Shown: positions 1 through 8,819 of the stretch, in pieces
Numbering within the stretch: position 1 is the stretch's first letter
Layout: the number at the start of each line of letters is the position of its first letter
Source of the DNA: GWE2-40-63 sp050179685
Lineage (GTDB): Bacteria > Bacteroidota > Bacteroidia > Bacteroidales > SZUA-534
Direction: 5' to 3'
NCBI GenBank assembly: GCA_050179685.1
Contig: JBFXEW010000003.1
Coordinates: forward strand, 164,469 to 228,468
DNA: 64,000 bases
The notes under the pieces: model-generated
Told to the model about the DNA's origin: nothing
Seen by the model: the letters and a program-made list of their open reading frames with translations, nothing else
Databases searched by the model: none
Made by a program: the position numbers and the translations under genes

Positions 1-290
1 TAACCGTACTTGTCTGTGTCCAATTGGTTTTCATACGATATACAATTATCAGTTTTGAAGCGTAAGTTCTCTGCCATCCATACCTGACCATTTATTGTTA
101 CTGTTTTGTAAGTTGTACCATCGCGCTCATCAGTAAAAGTTCCTGAAGTAATATCTGACAAAACTTGTTGTGTTTTCATTTTTGAAGCGACACTCTCAGT
201 TTTTTGCACAACTTTTTTGAGGTTTGGTAATTGGCCCATTGCTTGAATAGTAAAAACCAAAGAGACTACTAAAAATACTATACGATTCAT
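1..290 (-). CDS. Secreted FISUMP-type protein, 3' end cut off by window edge
   Basis: The reading frame starts at an ATG at 288-290 and runs off the left edge, so only about 96 N-terminal residues are visible. Residues 1-19 form a signal peptide ending near a QAMGQ cleavage region. From about residue 53 the text DERDGTTYKTVTINGQVWM, followed by AENLRF, matches the start of the 'Fibrobacter succinogenes major paralogous' (FISUMP) domain, found in exported or surface lipoproteins of Bacteroidota and Fibrobacteres. There is no lipobox cysteine, so it is probably periplasmic or secreted. Function of the domain is not established. The domain call is confident; the rest of the protein is unseen. 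Confidence 0.75.
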   Translation of the reverse strand, partial: MNRIVFLVVSLVFTIQAMGQLPNLKKVVQKTESVASKMKTQQVLSDITSGTFTDERDGTTYKTVTINGQVWMAENLRFKTDNCISYENQLDTDKYG

Positions 291-398
291 AACTACAAGT
301 TTAATTTATTATTGATTATAAGTAATTCATCAGTGTTTGTTAATTTTTTCATGATATATTAATGTGTAATCGGTATTATTAACTTTGATAGGGTTTAG

Positions 399-1358
399 CT
401 ATTCTTTTGTCCAGATTCTGGTATTTAAATTCATTTGGTTAATAATTGTTTCAATAAGACCAAACATGTGGTACATTTCTGTTACATCGTCAAAGTTAAC
501 TCCCGATTTAAGGATGCGAGGTTCAAACAAACCTTTATTGTACGATACCGCGCAATAAACACGCTCGCCAATAAAAGAGAAGTGCATTTTGCGTTTATAC
601 CTTTTTTTCATATCAACCAGGGCTTCCATCATTACCGGGGTAAGAATATAGCGGGCTTCGTTCTGGCTACTGCTATAAACCACAAAAGCTTTTTCAAATT
701 CCGGGTTTTCAAGCTTTACCAATTCGCCCCGGGAACTCAATTTTTGTAATTTCTGTCCAAATTTTCCCAGCAGTTTTTCAGCTGTGTCGGGCAAAACAAA
801 TGTTGTTCCCTGTAAGTGCTTATTAAAATCGGCATGAAAAAACAAGCCGTTGAATATGACATGCCATTCTGTTTGCCTTTTCCCATCTTTGGTAGTCTCG
901 GTTTTGTATTCGGCTTTAACTTCAGAAAACTCAAAATCTGTTTTCTCTATTTTTCCTGTAACTAAATCGTCGCCGCGATACCTGTCGGGTTTTTGGTTAA
1001 AAAGGCGGCTTTGTAAAAAAAAGCCTTCGGAGGTATAGCTGTCGGGAAAATATTGAAAGTCAGGGTTTATTAAGTTTATAATACGGGAAACTACCTCTTT
1101 TTTGAATTGTTTACGGTAATCAAGATACTTTTTAATGCCACGAACAAATAAAAAAATAATTCCAATAATTCCTACCAATGCAATAATAAGTACAGAGGCT
1201 TCTGAATTTACGGCCTGGTATCCTATAAAGGTAATAAGGATAAGAGCCGAAGCTCCCAACCAATTCCGCTTAATTGTTTTCCGAAGTTTCTCCATTTCAG
1301 ACAACTGTCCTTTCAGTTCATTGTCGTAAATAGCTTTCACTTTTTCTAATGGTTCCAT
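399..1358 (-). CDS. DUF3137 family membrane protein
   Basis: A 319-residue protein with a soluble N-terminal helix (about 1-28), two transmembrane helices at about 33-51 and 55-75, then a long cytoplasmic-type domain. The layout and the segment FVVYSSSQNEARYILTP followed by a MEALVDM stretch match DUF3137 proteins as I know them. It lies about 90 bp downstream of lemA on the same strand, the usual DUF3137-LemA partnership, suggesting a shared envelope-associated role. No enzymatic motif is visible and the molecular function is unknown. ATG start at 1356-1358 directly precedes the predicted charged N-terminus. Confidence 0.75.
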   Translation of the reverse strand: MEPLEKVKAIYDNELKGQLSEMEKLRKTIKRNWLGASALILITFIGYQAVNSEASVLIIALVGIIGIIFLFVRGIKKYLDYRKQFKKEVVSRIINLINPDFQYFPDSYTSEGFFLQSRLFNQKPDRYRGDDLVTGKIEKTDFEFSEVKAEYKTETTKDGKRQTEWHVIFNGLFFHADFNKHLQGTTFVLPDTAEKLLGKFGQKLQKLSSRGELVKLENPEFEKAFVVYSSSQNEARYILTPVMMEALVDMKKRYKRKMHFSFIGERVYCAVSYNKGLFEPRILKSGVNFDDVTEMYHMFGLIETIINQMNLNTRIWTKE

Positions 1359-1448
1359 ATTTTTTTCGAGTGCTTTTATAATCCTGTTTATAAGTCAGAA
1401 ATTATAAATATTTTATTGATAAGAATCGCTTATAACGCATAAGTGTTG

Positions 1449-2012
1449 TTAAAACAAGCTTTTTACATCCACATTTTGGCGTTCGGTTTCTGGAATTACG
1501 AATACTCCTTTACGTTTTAAGTGCATCATTCCGGCAATAATACTTTTCGGAAACACCTGGATGGCGTTGTTAAAATCAGTTATTACTGCATTATAGGTGC
1601 GCCTGGCGGCTGATATTTGTGATTCTACTTCGTTTAAGGTACGTTGCAAGTTCATAAAGTTTTCATTGGCTTTAAGATCCGGGTAGTTCTCAACGGCCAC
1701 CATAATTCCTTTCATGCCAGCTGATATTTGGTTATCTAAAGCAACCTTTTCGTCGGAGCTAAGTGCTCCACTGGTTGCTTTACTGCGCATTTCGGTAACT
1801 TTTTCGAGCAATTCTTTTTCATGACTGGCATATTGCTTAACCGTGGCTACCAGATTTGGAATTAAGTCGTAGCGTTTTTTTAATTGCACATCCATGCCTC
1901 CAAATGCGTTGTCAACTTCGTTTCGGGCACGTACCAGGCTGTTATACATGCCAATAATTATAAGTACTAAAAGTACTACTCCTCCAAAAATTACTATGCT
2001 TGTTGTGTTCAT
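1449..2012 (-). CDS. lemA: LemA family protein
   Basis: 187 residues, the normal LemA length. One N-terminal transmembrane helix (about 6-24) is followed by the LemA signature LVRARNEVDNAFGGMDVQLK, with RYDLIPNLVATVKQYASHE after it, and a helical domain containing YPDLKANENFMNLQ. The C-terminal VFPKSIIAGM segment is also typical. LemA proteins are membrane-anchored with a four-helix extracytoplasmic domain; their biochemical role is not settled. It sits between a DUF3137 gene (downstream) and a lipoprotein gene (upstream, 50 bp away), all on the minus strand and probably co-transcribed. Confidence 0.93.
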   Translation of the reverse strand: MNTTSIVIFGGVVLLVLIIIGMYNSLVRARNEVDNAFGGMDVQLKKRYDLIPNLVATVKQYASHEKELLEKVTEMRSKATSGALSSDEKVALDNQISAGMKGIMVAVENYPDLKANENFMNLQRTLNEVESQISAARRTYNAVITDFNNAIQVFPKSIIAGMMHLKRKGVFVIPETERQNVDVKSLF

Positions 2013-2062
2013 AAAAGTGTTTTATAAAGTTAGTTTGTTTAATGAATTCGTAATAAATATAA

Positions 2063-2908
2063 TTATTTGTTTAGAAGATTGTTGAGTTTATTTATAGATT
2101 CTTTTTCTTCATTTGTCAATTCTTTGTTTTCACCCAATACCGATGAAGGATTGTCTGATAGTTTTTTTACGGTATCTTTCATGGTGGAAAAGTCATGACT
2201 CATGTTTTGCAGTTTGTTTTTTAATCGTTTAATAAACCTGTAGGCCATAAACACAACAACACCTAAAAATAGTGTAAAGAATAGGATTGTTTCGATAGGT
2301 GTGGCATTGCCATGGTTGTCATCTTTAATAGATTCTTCATAAAGTATTTCTTCGCTTTCCGGTATATCAGTTAAAGTTTCGCCATGTAAGGTGCTTATGC
2401 TATCAGCCTCAGCCTGTTCTACTTCTTTTTGTTTCTGATATTCCATCAATTCCTCATCAGAAATACCCACGAGCTTTTGGTCAAGCTCGCCCATTTGTAA
2501 TTCAATTTGATTCATAACTTTAGCAAAAGCCAACTGTTGTTCTACTTCCAGAGTTTGCTCAAAATCAGTTCGTTTAGCTTTTAGTTCTTCCATTTTGGAA
2601 CTTGTTTGGCTCATTTTCAGTGCTAGAGTTGCCAACTGAATGGTTTTTCTGGTGTTCAATTCCTCATTGCTATTAATGTCGTTACCACCTGTAAGTTCCA
2701 TTACTTTATGCACCCTTTTATTAAAATCGGCCGCCAGTGTTTCCATCTCTTCAATATAGGATACTGCTTCAGGGTTTTGTTGTAATGCTGTTGGAATTTC
2801 AACTTTTGACCATTGATAAGCACTTCTGCTGCTGCATCCGCTTAATAGCATTACGCTTAAAAGAATGAAGAATGTCGTTATTTTTAAAGTGTATTGCTTT
2901 ACTAACAT
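2063..2908 (-). CDS. Lipoprotein with coiled coil and C-terminal membrane helix
   Basis: 281 residues. The N-terminus has a hydrophobic signal (about 10-22) ending in the lipobox LSGC, so it should be lipidated at Cys25. A long helical, glutamate/glutamine-rich middle (about 45-170) looks like a coiled coil. A second hydrophobic segment (TILFFTLFLGVVVFMAYRF, about 205-225) is followed by a basic then charged tail, suggesting that the C-terminus returns to the cytoplasm. I do not recognise the family. It is upstream of lemA with a 50-bp gap, so it is probably part of the lemA-DUF3137 unit. Confidence 0.7.
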   Translation of the reverse strand: MLVKQYTLKITTFFILLSVMLLSGCSSRSAYQWSKVEIPTALQQNPEAVSYIEEMETLAADFNKRVHKVMELTGGNDINSNEELNTRKTIQLATLALKMSQTSSKMEELKAKRTDFEQTLEVEQQLAFAKVMNQIELQMGELDQKLVGISDEELMEYQKQKEVEQAEADSISTLHGETLTDIPESEEILYEESIKDDNHGNATPIETILFFTLFLGVVVFMAYRFIKRLKNKLQNMSHDFSTMKDTVKKLSDNPSSVLGENKELTNEEKESINKLNNLLNK

Positions 2909-3130
2909 ATGATTTGATTTTTTATTTCAGTTCCATTGCAATTGCATCAGGATTCTGAAGATGGATACTTACTATGTTTTTATTTTTACAGGTTAATATG
3001 GGGGTTTAAGTATATAAATACTCTTTGTTTTTGTAATGCCTAAAACAAATATAGCTTTTACCTATGCGGGAATTTGGATTAATTATGAAACGCGCAGATT
3101 TTTCTTGAATACGCCATGAAATTGACGTTA

Positions 3131-3166
3131 TTTGAAAAACTCCGGATACAATTTGATCCGGAGTTT
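3131..3166 (-). terminator. Rho-independent terminator
   Basis: A perfect 11-bp stem (AAACTCCGGAT / ATCCGGAGTTT, 3137-3147 with 3156-3166) around an 8-nt loop. On the minus strand it is followed by a run of T residues (complement of 3135-3139) and lies 20 bp past the stop codon of the T9SS cargo gene, so it ends that transcript. Confidence 0.85.
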
Positions 3167-3185
3167 ATAAATTCAATAGACTGTT

Positions 3186-6100
3186 TTATTTAATTATGAT
3201 ACGTTTTATTATTGTTGTATCCTGCCTGGTAATTACCAAAAGGTAATAACCATTATTAATATCCTGCAAATTAATAGTCTGTGATTCAATTGTGGGGTAG
3301 ATAATGTGTTTACCATCAATGGAGACCAGTTGCAATTGTTCTATAGGGTAGTCACTCAGTACATTTAGGTAATCGTTTGCCGGAATTGGAAAAACCTGAA
3401 TGGAGGAGGTATTATTTTCACCGATATGGCTTGGTAGCAACGTTACAGTTATTTGTTGAGGGCTACCGTCGATGATAATGGCATCATTATAGGTGGCAAA
3501 TCCATTTGCGGTTACTTCATAAGTATAGTTGCCATTCTCCAGTTCTATTACCGTTATACCTTCTTCATCGGTAGTTAGTTGTACTTCAGCAATTGTAATA
3601 GTAGCTTGCTCTATTTCCTGCTGGCCATTGGTAACATAGAATTGAATCTGATATGTTGGCGTTTCACTAATTTCAAGTTCCAGTGAAACAATTTTATCCT
3701 GATCGCTTATTTCTATAGTTCCGTTTTGTGCTTTGAAATTGGGTGCAGTGACAGTGTAGTTGTAAGTTCCCGCTTGTAGTATGGCAAAAGCGTTCCCCAG
3801 CATATTTGTTTTTAATTGGGTACCATTTATTACAATGGTGGCCCCTTCAATAGTCATTTGACCTGTTGATACTGCAAAGGTTAAAGTGTAAAGCTGAATT
3901 ACCTCAGGAACCAGCAAAATTTGTATCTCTTTGCTGTAGCCATTTAAGGTTAGATTACCTGACACAGGAAGGAAATCTTCAGAAGTTATTGAAAAGCTGT
4001 AAGTACCGTCTGATAAGGAAACCCAGACCTGGCCGTTCTCGTCGGTACTAAACGACTGGTTTGCAATTTGTATTTGAATTCCGCTGAGAACATGCTGTGA
4101 GTCTGTTAATGTAAATCTTACCCCTTGTTCGCTTATCTGACTTTGTTCAGTAGTGAATTGCCAGGTTTCATCGTTACTGTTTAGCCGCTCTATTTCGAAT
4201 AAATAACTTTGGTTTTTCGATGCCTCAAACGAAGCTTCTTCGTAGTACGATTCCATTAGTAATTCGTTGCTTTGTGTGTTATAAACCCTTGCAATGCAAT
4301 TATTTCCTAGAGTAATTTTTTCATTCTTCGAAGGGGAATAACTATAGTAGTTTTTTACCAGATTTTTTTGAATTCCTAAAAAACCGATAGCACCACTTTG
4401 TTCTATAGTCAGTGGATTATCAGCGGTTTCGCCGATTTCAGGTGCGTGTTCGCTTAAATTATAAGTTACCAGTGCGTTATTATTGTAACATGATAATATA
4501 ATGGTTTGGTTTGCTTTTACCTCAAGAGCAATTTCACCGCCATTACCGTAATAGGAAAAATAATTCTCGTTATTGTAGTTGCAATCTGAGAAAATGCTTA
4601 CTCCTTGTGAATCTTCACCATTACTTATGGTAACAATACAATTTGTGGCAGCTGTGTATGCCATATAGGTATTAGTTAACGATAAAGAAGTGCTTACACT
4701 ACCCGAAGTTGCCCATATGGGATTGGTGCAAAACTCTCCTTGCCATGCATCGCGAAGCGCTATAGTAAATGAAAAGGCAGTTTCGCTATCGTTGTAAAAA
4801 TAAAACACAATCGGTTCGCCAGCAAAAACCATCTCAGTAGTAACGCTCGTCCAGGCATCTGACTCGTCGGTAATTGATAAAACGCCATTTTGTTCGGGGG
4901 TAAATCGATAATAAAGCATTTGATAACCTTCAGGATAATCAATTTGTCCTAAAGTCAAAATATCAATGGGATTGAATGCTGTTTCACCAGCGGTAAGTTC
5001 ACGACTAAACCCCTGCCATTCGAATTGGTCTTTCAGGCTTTCCCATCGAATTAAATATGTTTTTCCTGATTCCAGAGGAGTTTCCAGGTTGCCGGTGTTT
5101 TCAAATTGAATTTGATTTTTGTCATCAATTGGCCATATGCTTATTCGTGCCGAGTTGAGGGGTGCTGAAAGAGCTATTTGCTGATTATTGCTTGCTGTGT
5201 ATTGATAATATACAAATCCTTTGCGATTGATGGAATAACTTGAAGGGGTGTTTTCTGTTCCAAAGTCGGTTATGATAAGCGGGTTGCTTTCTACTTCTCC
5301 CGGTTCCCCTTCATCTTCGGCCAACGTCCAATCAAATGTATCGGATTGGGTAGTATTCCATTCAATAATGTAGGTTACTTCTTTTTGAATGCTAATAACC
5401 AGTTCTCCTTTATTATTGAATTCCATGTTGTCAAGGCTTTGACAATTGGTATATACAAAAACCGTATGGTTGTTATCACCATCAGAGATTCTAAGTGCTC
5501 CATCAACTGTTGCGGTGTAGGTATAGTACCATTTTTCGTTATTTACCGGAAAGTTATTGGTTCCGGCTTGTTCAATTATTTGTGGGTTCTCGCAGTTTTC
5601 TCCTCCTGCATAAGCAACTTCTTCAAGAGTCCAGGTGAAACCTTCCTGGGTATAAAAGTCGCTTTCCCAATAAATAATGTAAGGGGTGTCGGCTTTGGCA
5701 AAGACTGTGGCTTCACCTAAGGTTCCAATACTTTCCCATTGTTCATCACCGCAATCGTTTTTTATGTAAACTCGTTCGTTACGATCGCCGTTTGTTATCT
5801 CAATTTTGCAATCGCAAGTTGCCGTGTACGTGTAGTAAAACGATTCTTTTCCATTAGGAAAATCTATCTGACCCGGTGACTCAATTTGTAAAGCGTTTTC
5901 ACATTTAATACCCGCTTCTATGTTTTTTTCAAGATGCCAGGTAAATGGCTCATGACTAAATCCATCAGTCTCAATTTCAAATAGTATGATGCGTTTTTCT
6001 CCTTGATTAGCTTCAAAAACAAGAGTACCATCAATGCTGTTATCCAGGTAATCGTTGTATGAGGCTTGTTGACAATTTTCGAATAATTTCAGATTTCGAA

Positions 6101-6920
6101 CATTTATGGTGTTTTGTTTTTCTTGGTGACCAGCCACATTATCGGTAGTAATTTTGTAAACCCCTGTTTCATGCGCTGTAAAGGCATAATAACAAAAACC
6201 ACTGCCAACAGGTGTGGTAACTGTTCCGTAATTTGTTATTTCAAGAGCCTGAGAACATGATTCGGTGAGGCCATTTGCTATATAAAAGTCAAATACAAAA
6301 CCGGGTATTAAGTCGTGATAAATTTCTATAACATATGATTTGTCGTCTTCAACTTCAAAACTAAATGCATTGATATCCAATTTTTTGAAGAGCGATTGTC
6401 CCCCGCATTGGTCGAATATCTCAACTTTTGAATAAGGAATATTTTTAAAGCAGATTCTGCCACTTTTGCTTGCATTATAAGAGCAATAGAACGATTCATA
6501 TTTGGTTCCGGAAAAAGTAACTTTTCCCGATTCGGTTAATTCATAAGGAACCTGACAGTACTCTCCGGCAAAAGCATCACGGGTACAAATATTCCAGGAG
6601 AATGAGTTGTTGGTTTGGTTTTCGATACTTATAAAGTAAGTTCCGGCTTCAATATAGTATTTTAAGCGTCCATCAAAACTATAGGTAAATTCTGATTGAT
6701 CTTGAGTGAAAGCTTTAGCACTAAAGTTTTCTGATACGGAAATAAATAAAACCTGGGGTTTGCTGATGGTAAATGTGTAATACAGGGTTGTTTGTTCTGC
6801 TGAAAAAACTAGGGTATCGTTTGGTTTAATTTCAATGGCAGTATCAAAATTACTGCCATCGTTGGCAAAAGTGAGTAGGTTAATGAGCAGAAGAAATGCT
6901 AGGGATAGAATTGTTTTCAT
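3186..6920 (-). CDS. Large T9SS-exported multidomain surface protein
   Basis: An upstream start at 6953 is possible, but the ATG at 6918-6920 gives a clean signal peptide (MKTILSLAFLLLINLLTFA), so I chose it; the protein is then 1,244 residues. Most of it is about nine repeats of roughly 90-100 residues with a recurring pattern (E/G-x-C-x-NP/A-x-x-I, G-x-x-x-FP, then FYYTYTA or FVYYQYTA, then a short VxI segment), resembling pre-peptidase C-type beta-sandwich domains. Residues about 920-1170 hold three PEGA or carboxypeptidase-regulatory-like repeats (G-x-x-I-x-I-x-x-x-x-LxT-D/N-x-x-G). The last ~75 residues (IQVFPIPANDYLNV to the basic IIKRIIIK end) are a type A T9SS C-terminal sorting domain. 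No catalytic domain is visible, so it is probably an adhesin or structural surface protein. Confidence 0.85.
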   Translation of the reverse strand: MKTILSLAFLLLINLLTFANDGSNFDTAIEIKPNDTLVFSAEQTTLYYTFTISKPQVLFISVSENFSAKAFTQDQSEFTYSFDGRLKYYIEAGTYFISIENQTNNSFSWNICTRDAFAGEYCQVPYELTESGKVTFSGTKYESFYCSYNASKSGRICFKNIPYSKVEIFDQCGGQSLFKKLDINAFSFEVEDDKSYVIEIYHDLIPGFVFDFYIANGLTESCSQALEITNYGTVTTPVGSGFCYYAFTAHETGVYKITTDNVAGHQEKQNTINVRNLKLFENCQQASYNDYLDNSIDGTLVFEANQGEKRIILFEIETDGFSHEPFTWHLEKNIEAGIKCENALQIESPGQIDFPNGKESFYYTYTATCDCKIEITNGDRNERVYIKNDCGDEQWESIGTLGEATVFAKADTPYIIYWESDFYTQEGFTWTLEEVAYAGGENCENPQIIEQAGTNNFPVNNEKWYYTYTATVDGALRISDGDNNHTVFVYTNCQSLDNMEFNNKGELVISIQKEVTYIIEWNTTQSDTFDWTLAEDEGEPGEVESNPLIITDFGTENTPSSYSINRKGFVYYQYTASNNQQIALSAPLNSARISIWPIDDKNQIQFENTGNLETPLESGKTYLIRWESLKDQFEWQGFSRELTAGETAFNPIDILTLGQIDYPEGYQMLYYRFTPEQNGVLSITDESDAWTSVTTEMVFAGEPIVFYFYNDSETAFSFTIALRDAWQGEFCTNPIWATSGSVSTSLSLTNTYMAYTAATNCIVTISNGEDSQGVSIFSDCNYNNENYFSYYGNGGEIALEVKANQTIILSCYNNNALVTYNLSEHAPEIGETADNPLTIEQSGAIGFLGIQKNLVKNYYSYSPSKNEKITLGNNCIARVYNTQSNELLMESYYEEASFEASKNQSYLFEIERLNSNDETWQFTTEQSQISEQGVRFTLTDSQHVLSGIQIQIANQSFSTDENGQVWVSLSDGTYSFSITSEDFLPVSGNLTLNGYSKEIQILLVPEVIQLYTLTFAVSTGQMTIEGATIVINGTQLKTNMLGNAFAILQAGTYNYTVTAPNFKAQNGTIEISDQDKIVSLELEISETPTYQIQFYVTNGQQEIEQATITIAEVQLTTDEEGITVIELENGNYTYEVTANGFATYNDAIIIDGSPQQITVTLLPSHIGENNTSSIQVFPIPANDYLNVLSDYPIEQLQLVSIDGKHIIYPTIESQTINLQDINNGYYLLVITRQDTTIIKRIIIK

Positions 6921-7003
6921 GCGTTTAGTTTTTAAGGTAAAAATGGTGGACATTCAGAATTGAAGTATTTATTAGCTACCGTACTTTATGTCGATTAGTA
7001 GTT

Positions 7004-7528
7004 TTAAATACTTGTTGTTAAGGTGGTTTCGTAAGTTAATTCAACCGTCAATATCATTGGTGCATAACTGGAATAACCCCTTAGTATGGTGGTAATGGTG
7101 TGGTTTTGGAATAAATAGTTAGCAGTCAGTTGGAGCAGATCGTCTGAAACGGTAAGGTCAAAGTTGGTATTGTTTTCACTTAAGTTATTTAATAAAAGAG
7201 TTATACCCGCTTCGGGAATCTCAATGCTTAATTCGTGAATGAGTTCATTCTCAGGAATTCCGTTTAGTTTACAGCTTATTTGTGTGATAGCCATTTCTTT
7301 AATCTTTTCCAGGTTTTTTTCGATTTCGGCATTGTTTTTAATGTTAAGTGTGTCGGAGACATAAAAAGCAATGGAGTCGTTGTTTACGGTACTTTTAAGA
7401 TTGTTTGAAATGTCGGCTGTTATTTTTTGGGTCAGCTTGGTTTTTACATCCAGGGTAAGTCCCTCTTCGCATCCAGTTAAAAATAACAGTGCCAGTATTG
7501 CGCTAAGCAAAGTGTTAAGTGTTTTCAT
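7004..7528 (-). CDS. Small lipoprotein, unknown family
   Basis: 174 residues starting with a signal peptide and lipobox (LLFLTGCEE, Cys20). The mature part is mostly predicted beta strand with no recognisable motif; the text resembles small Bacteroidota lipoproteins of unknown role. It lies 83 bp upstream of the T9SS cargo gene and 79 bp downstream of the LytTR-like gene, same strand, so joint expression is possible but unproven. Confidence 0.6.
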   Translation of the reverse strand: MKTLNTLLSAILALLFLTGCEEGLTLDVKTKLTQKITADISNNLKSTVNNDSIAFYVSDTLNIKNNAEIEKNLEKIKEMAITQISCKLNGIPENELIHELSIEIPEAGITLLLNNLSENNTNFDLTVSDDLLQLTANYLFQNHTITTILRGYSSYAPMILTVELTYETTLTTSI

Positions 7529-7607
7529 AATTGTTTTTTTTCAGGTTATTAATTATGAAACAAAAATGAGTTTTTAAAGCTTTTGAATCGGTTAAAGTTT
7601 GAATGCG

Positions 7608-7955
7608 CTAAAAAAATGATTGAAAGTGTTTGTGGTTTTGGATGATTTGTATCAGCGCATCAATTTTTTCAGGATCGATTGGCACGGTCTGCTGATTTTT
7701 GAGAATCAGGTACGATGGTTTTTGTAGGGTTATTCTGCTTATATGTAGTATGTTAATAAGTGAATCGGCGTTGGGTTTGTAAAATGGCGGAAAGTTTAGT
7801 TTTTTTTCGAAATAGCTCAGGGGTAAATCCGATTCAAGCGATTCGTTTATGCTTAGTGAAAAAATTGTTTTTTGAAACCATCTATTGCACGATACAATTG
7901 ATATTAAAGGTGTTAAGTGATAAATATTTGCTTCGGGAATAACTAATATGTTCAT
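7608..7955 (-). CDS. Stand-alone, diverged LytTR-like DNA-binding domain
   Basis: 115 residues. By eye it aligns end to end with the LytTR domain of the neighbouring response regulator (8047-8793): FPPFYKPNADSLINILHISRI against FNFIRPHQSFLVNLNFIKKV (first 20 shown of each), and YLILKNQQTVPID against FLILNNGSEIPIS. The N-terminal part (ILVIPEANIYHLTPLISIV) matches the IVLRTSEAMHIVDIAEIIY strand pair. There is no receiver domain and no membrane segment. Many basic residues of a typical LytTR are missing, so DNA binding may be altered or lost. It lies 91 bp downstream of the regulator on the same strand, suggesting duplication and divergence. The assignment is inference from alignment by eye. 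Confidence 0.55.
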   Translation of the reverse strand: MNILVIPEANIYHLTPLISIVSCNRWFQKTIFSLSINESLESDLPLSYFEKKLNFPPFYKPNADSLINILHISRITLQKPSYLILKNQQTVPIDPEKIDALIQIIQNHKHFQSFF

Positions 7956-8046
7956 GGGATATTATTTTAAATGCCCATTAATATCAGTTATATCGGTTAT
8001 TTGGTGTGTTTATAATTTGCTTTAGGTCGGTTCGTTTTTGAAAGCG

Positions 8047-8793
8047 CTACAATTTATCAAGAATATGCATTAAGGATTGTTTTCTTCGGGTCGAAATTGG
8101 AATTTCACTACCGTTGTTTAAAATGAGGAATCCACCATCGGTTTTATCTACTTTTTTTATGAAATTCAGATTAACCAGAAACGACTGATGAGGGCGGATA
8201 AAGTTAAATTCTTCGAGCAAATTGGTATACTCTTTTATGGATTTTGACACCAGTATTTCTTTTTGTTGATGCAAATAAAAGGTAGTATAGCTGTTATCGC
8301 TTTTGCAGTAAATTATTTCGGCAATATCAACAATGTGCATGGCTTCGCTGGTGCGTAAAACAATTTTTTTCGATTGAGTTTTCTTTTCGTAGTGTTCAAA
8401 AAAGTTGGCTAGTTGGGCGTTTAAATGTTGGCTCTCGATCGATTGAATGGCATTTTCAACGGCATTAATAAACTCATATTCATTAACAGGTTTTAAAATA
8501 TAGTCGATAGCGCTGAATTTAATGGCTTTTATGGCAAACTGGTTGAAAGCCGTAACAAAAATAAGTTTAAAGCTGTATGGCTTAACCTGTTGCAATATAT
8601 TAAAACCGGTTCCACCATTTATTTCAATATCCATAAATACTAGATTTGGCTTGGTCAATTGAATCAGGTCAATGCCGGTTTGCACAGAATCAGCTTCACC
8701 AACTATTTCAATGGTGGGAAAATTTTGTGAAAGCAACATTCTGCTCATCTGGCGAAGTTCTTTTTCGTCGTCAATAAGAATTGCTTTAATCAT
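8047..8793 (-). CDS. LytTR family response regulator
   Basis: 248 residues: receiver domain at about 1-120 with the acidic pair DD (9-10), phosphoacceptor Asp55 in LVFMDIEING, and the conserved Thr/Lys switch segments (FVTAFNQFAIKAI, DYILKPVNEYE); then a LytTR DNA-binding domain at about 140-245 (RTSEAMHIVDIAEIIYCKSD, followed later by RPHQSFLVNL). It is the output partner of the adjacent LytS-type kinase, whose stop lies 26 bp upstream of this ATG. Such pairs in Bacteroidota commonly control envelope or stress genes; the target here is unknown, though the downstream lipoprotein and T9SS genes are candidates. Confidence 0.92.
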   Translation of the reverse strand: MIKAILIDDEKELRQMSRMLLSQNFPTIEIVGEADSVQTGIDLIQLTKPNLVFMDIEINGGTGFNILQQVKPYSFKLIFVTAFNQFAIKAIKFSAIDYILKPVNEYEFINAVENAIQSIESQHLNAQLANFFEHYEKKTQSKKIVLRTSEAMHIVDIAEIIYCKSDNSYTTFYLHQQKEILVSKSIKEYTNLLEEFNFIRPHQSFLVNLNFIKKVDKTDGGFLILNNGSEIPISTRRKQSLMHILDKL

Positions 8794-8819
8794 TAGGTTG
8801 CGTTTAATGCTAAAATAAA

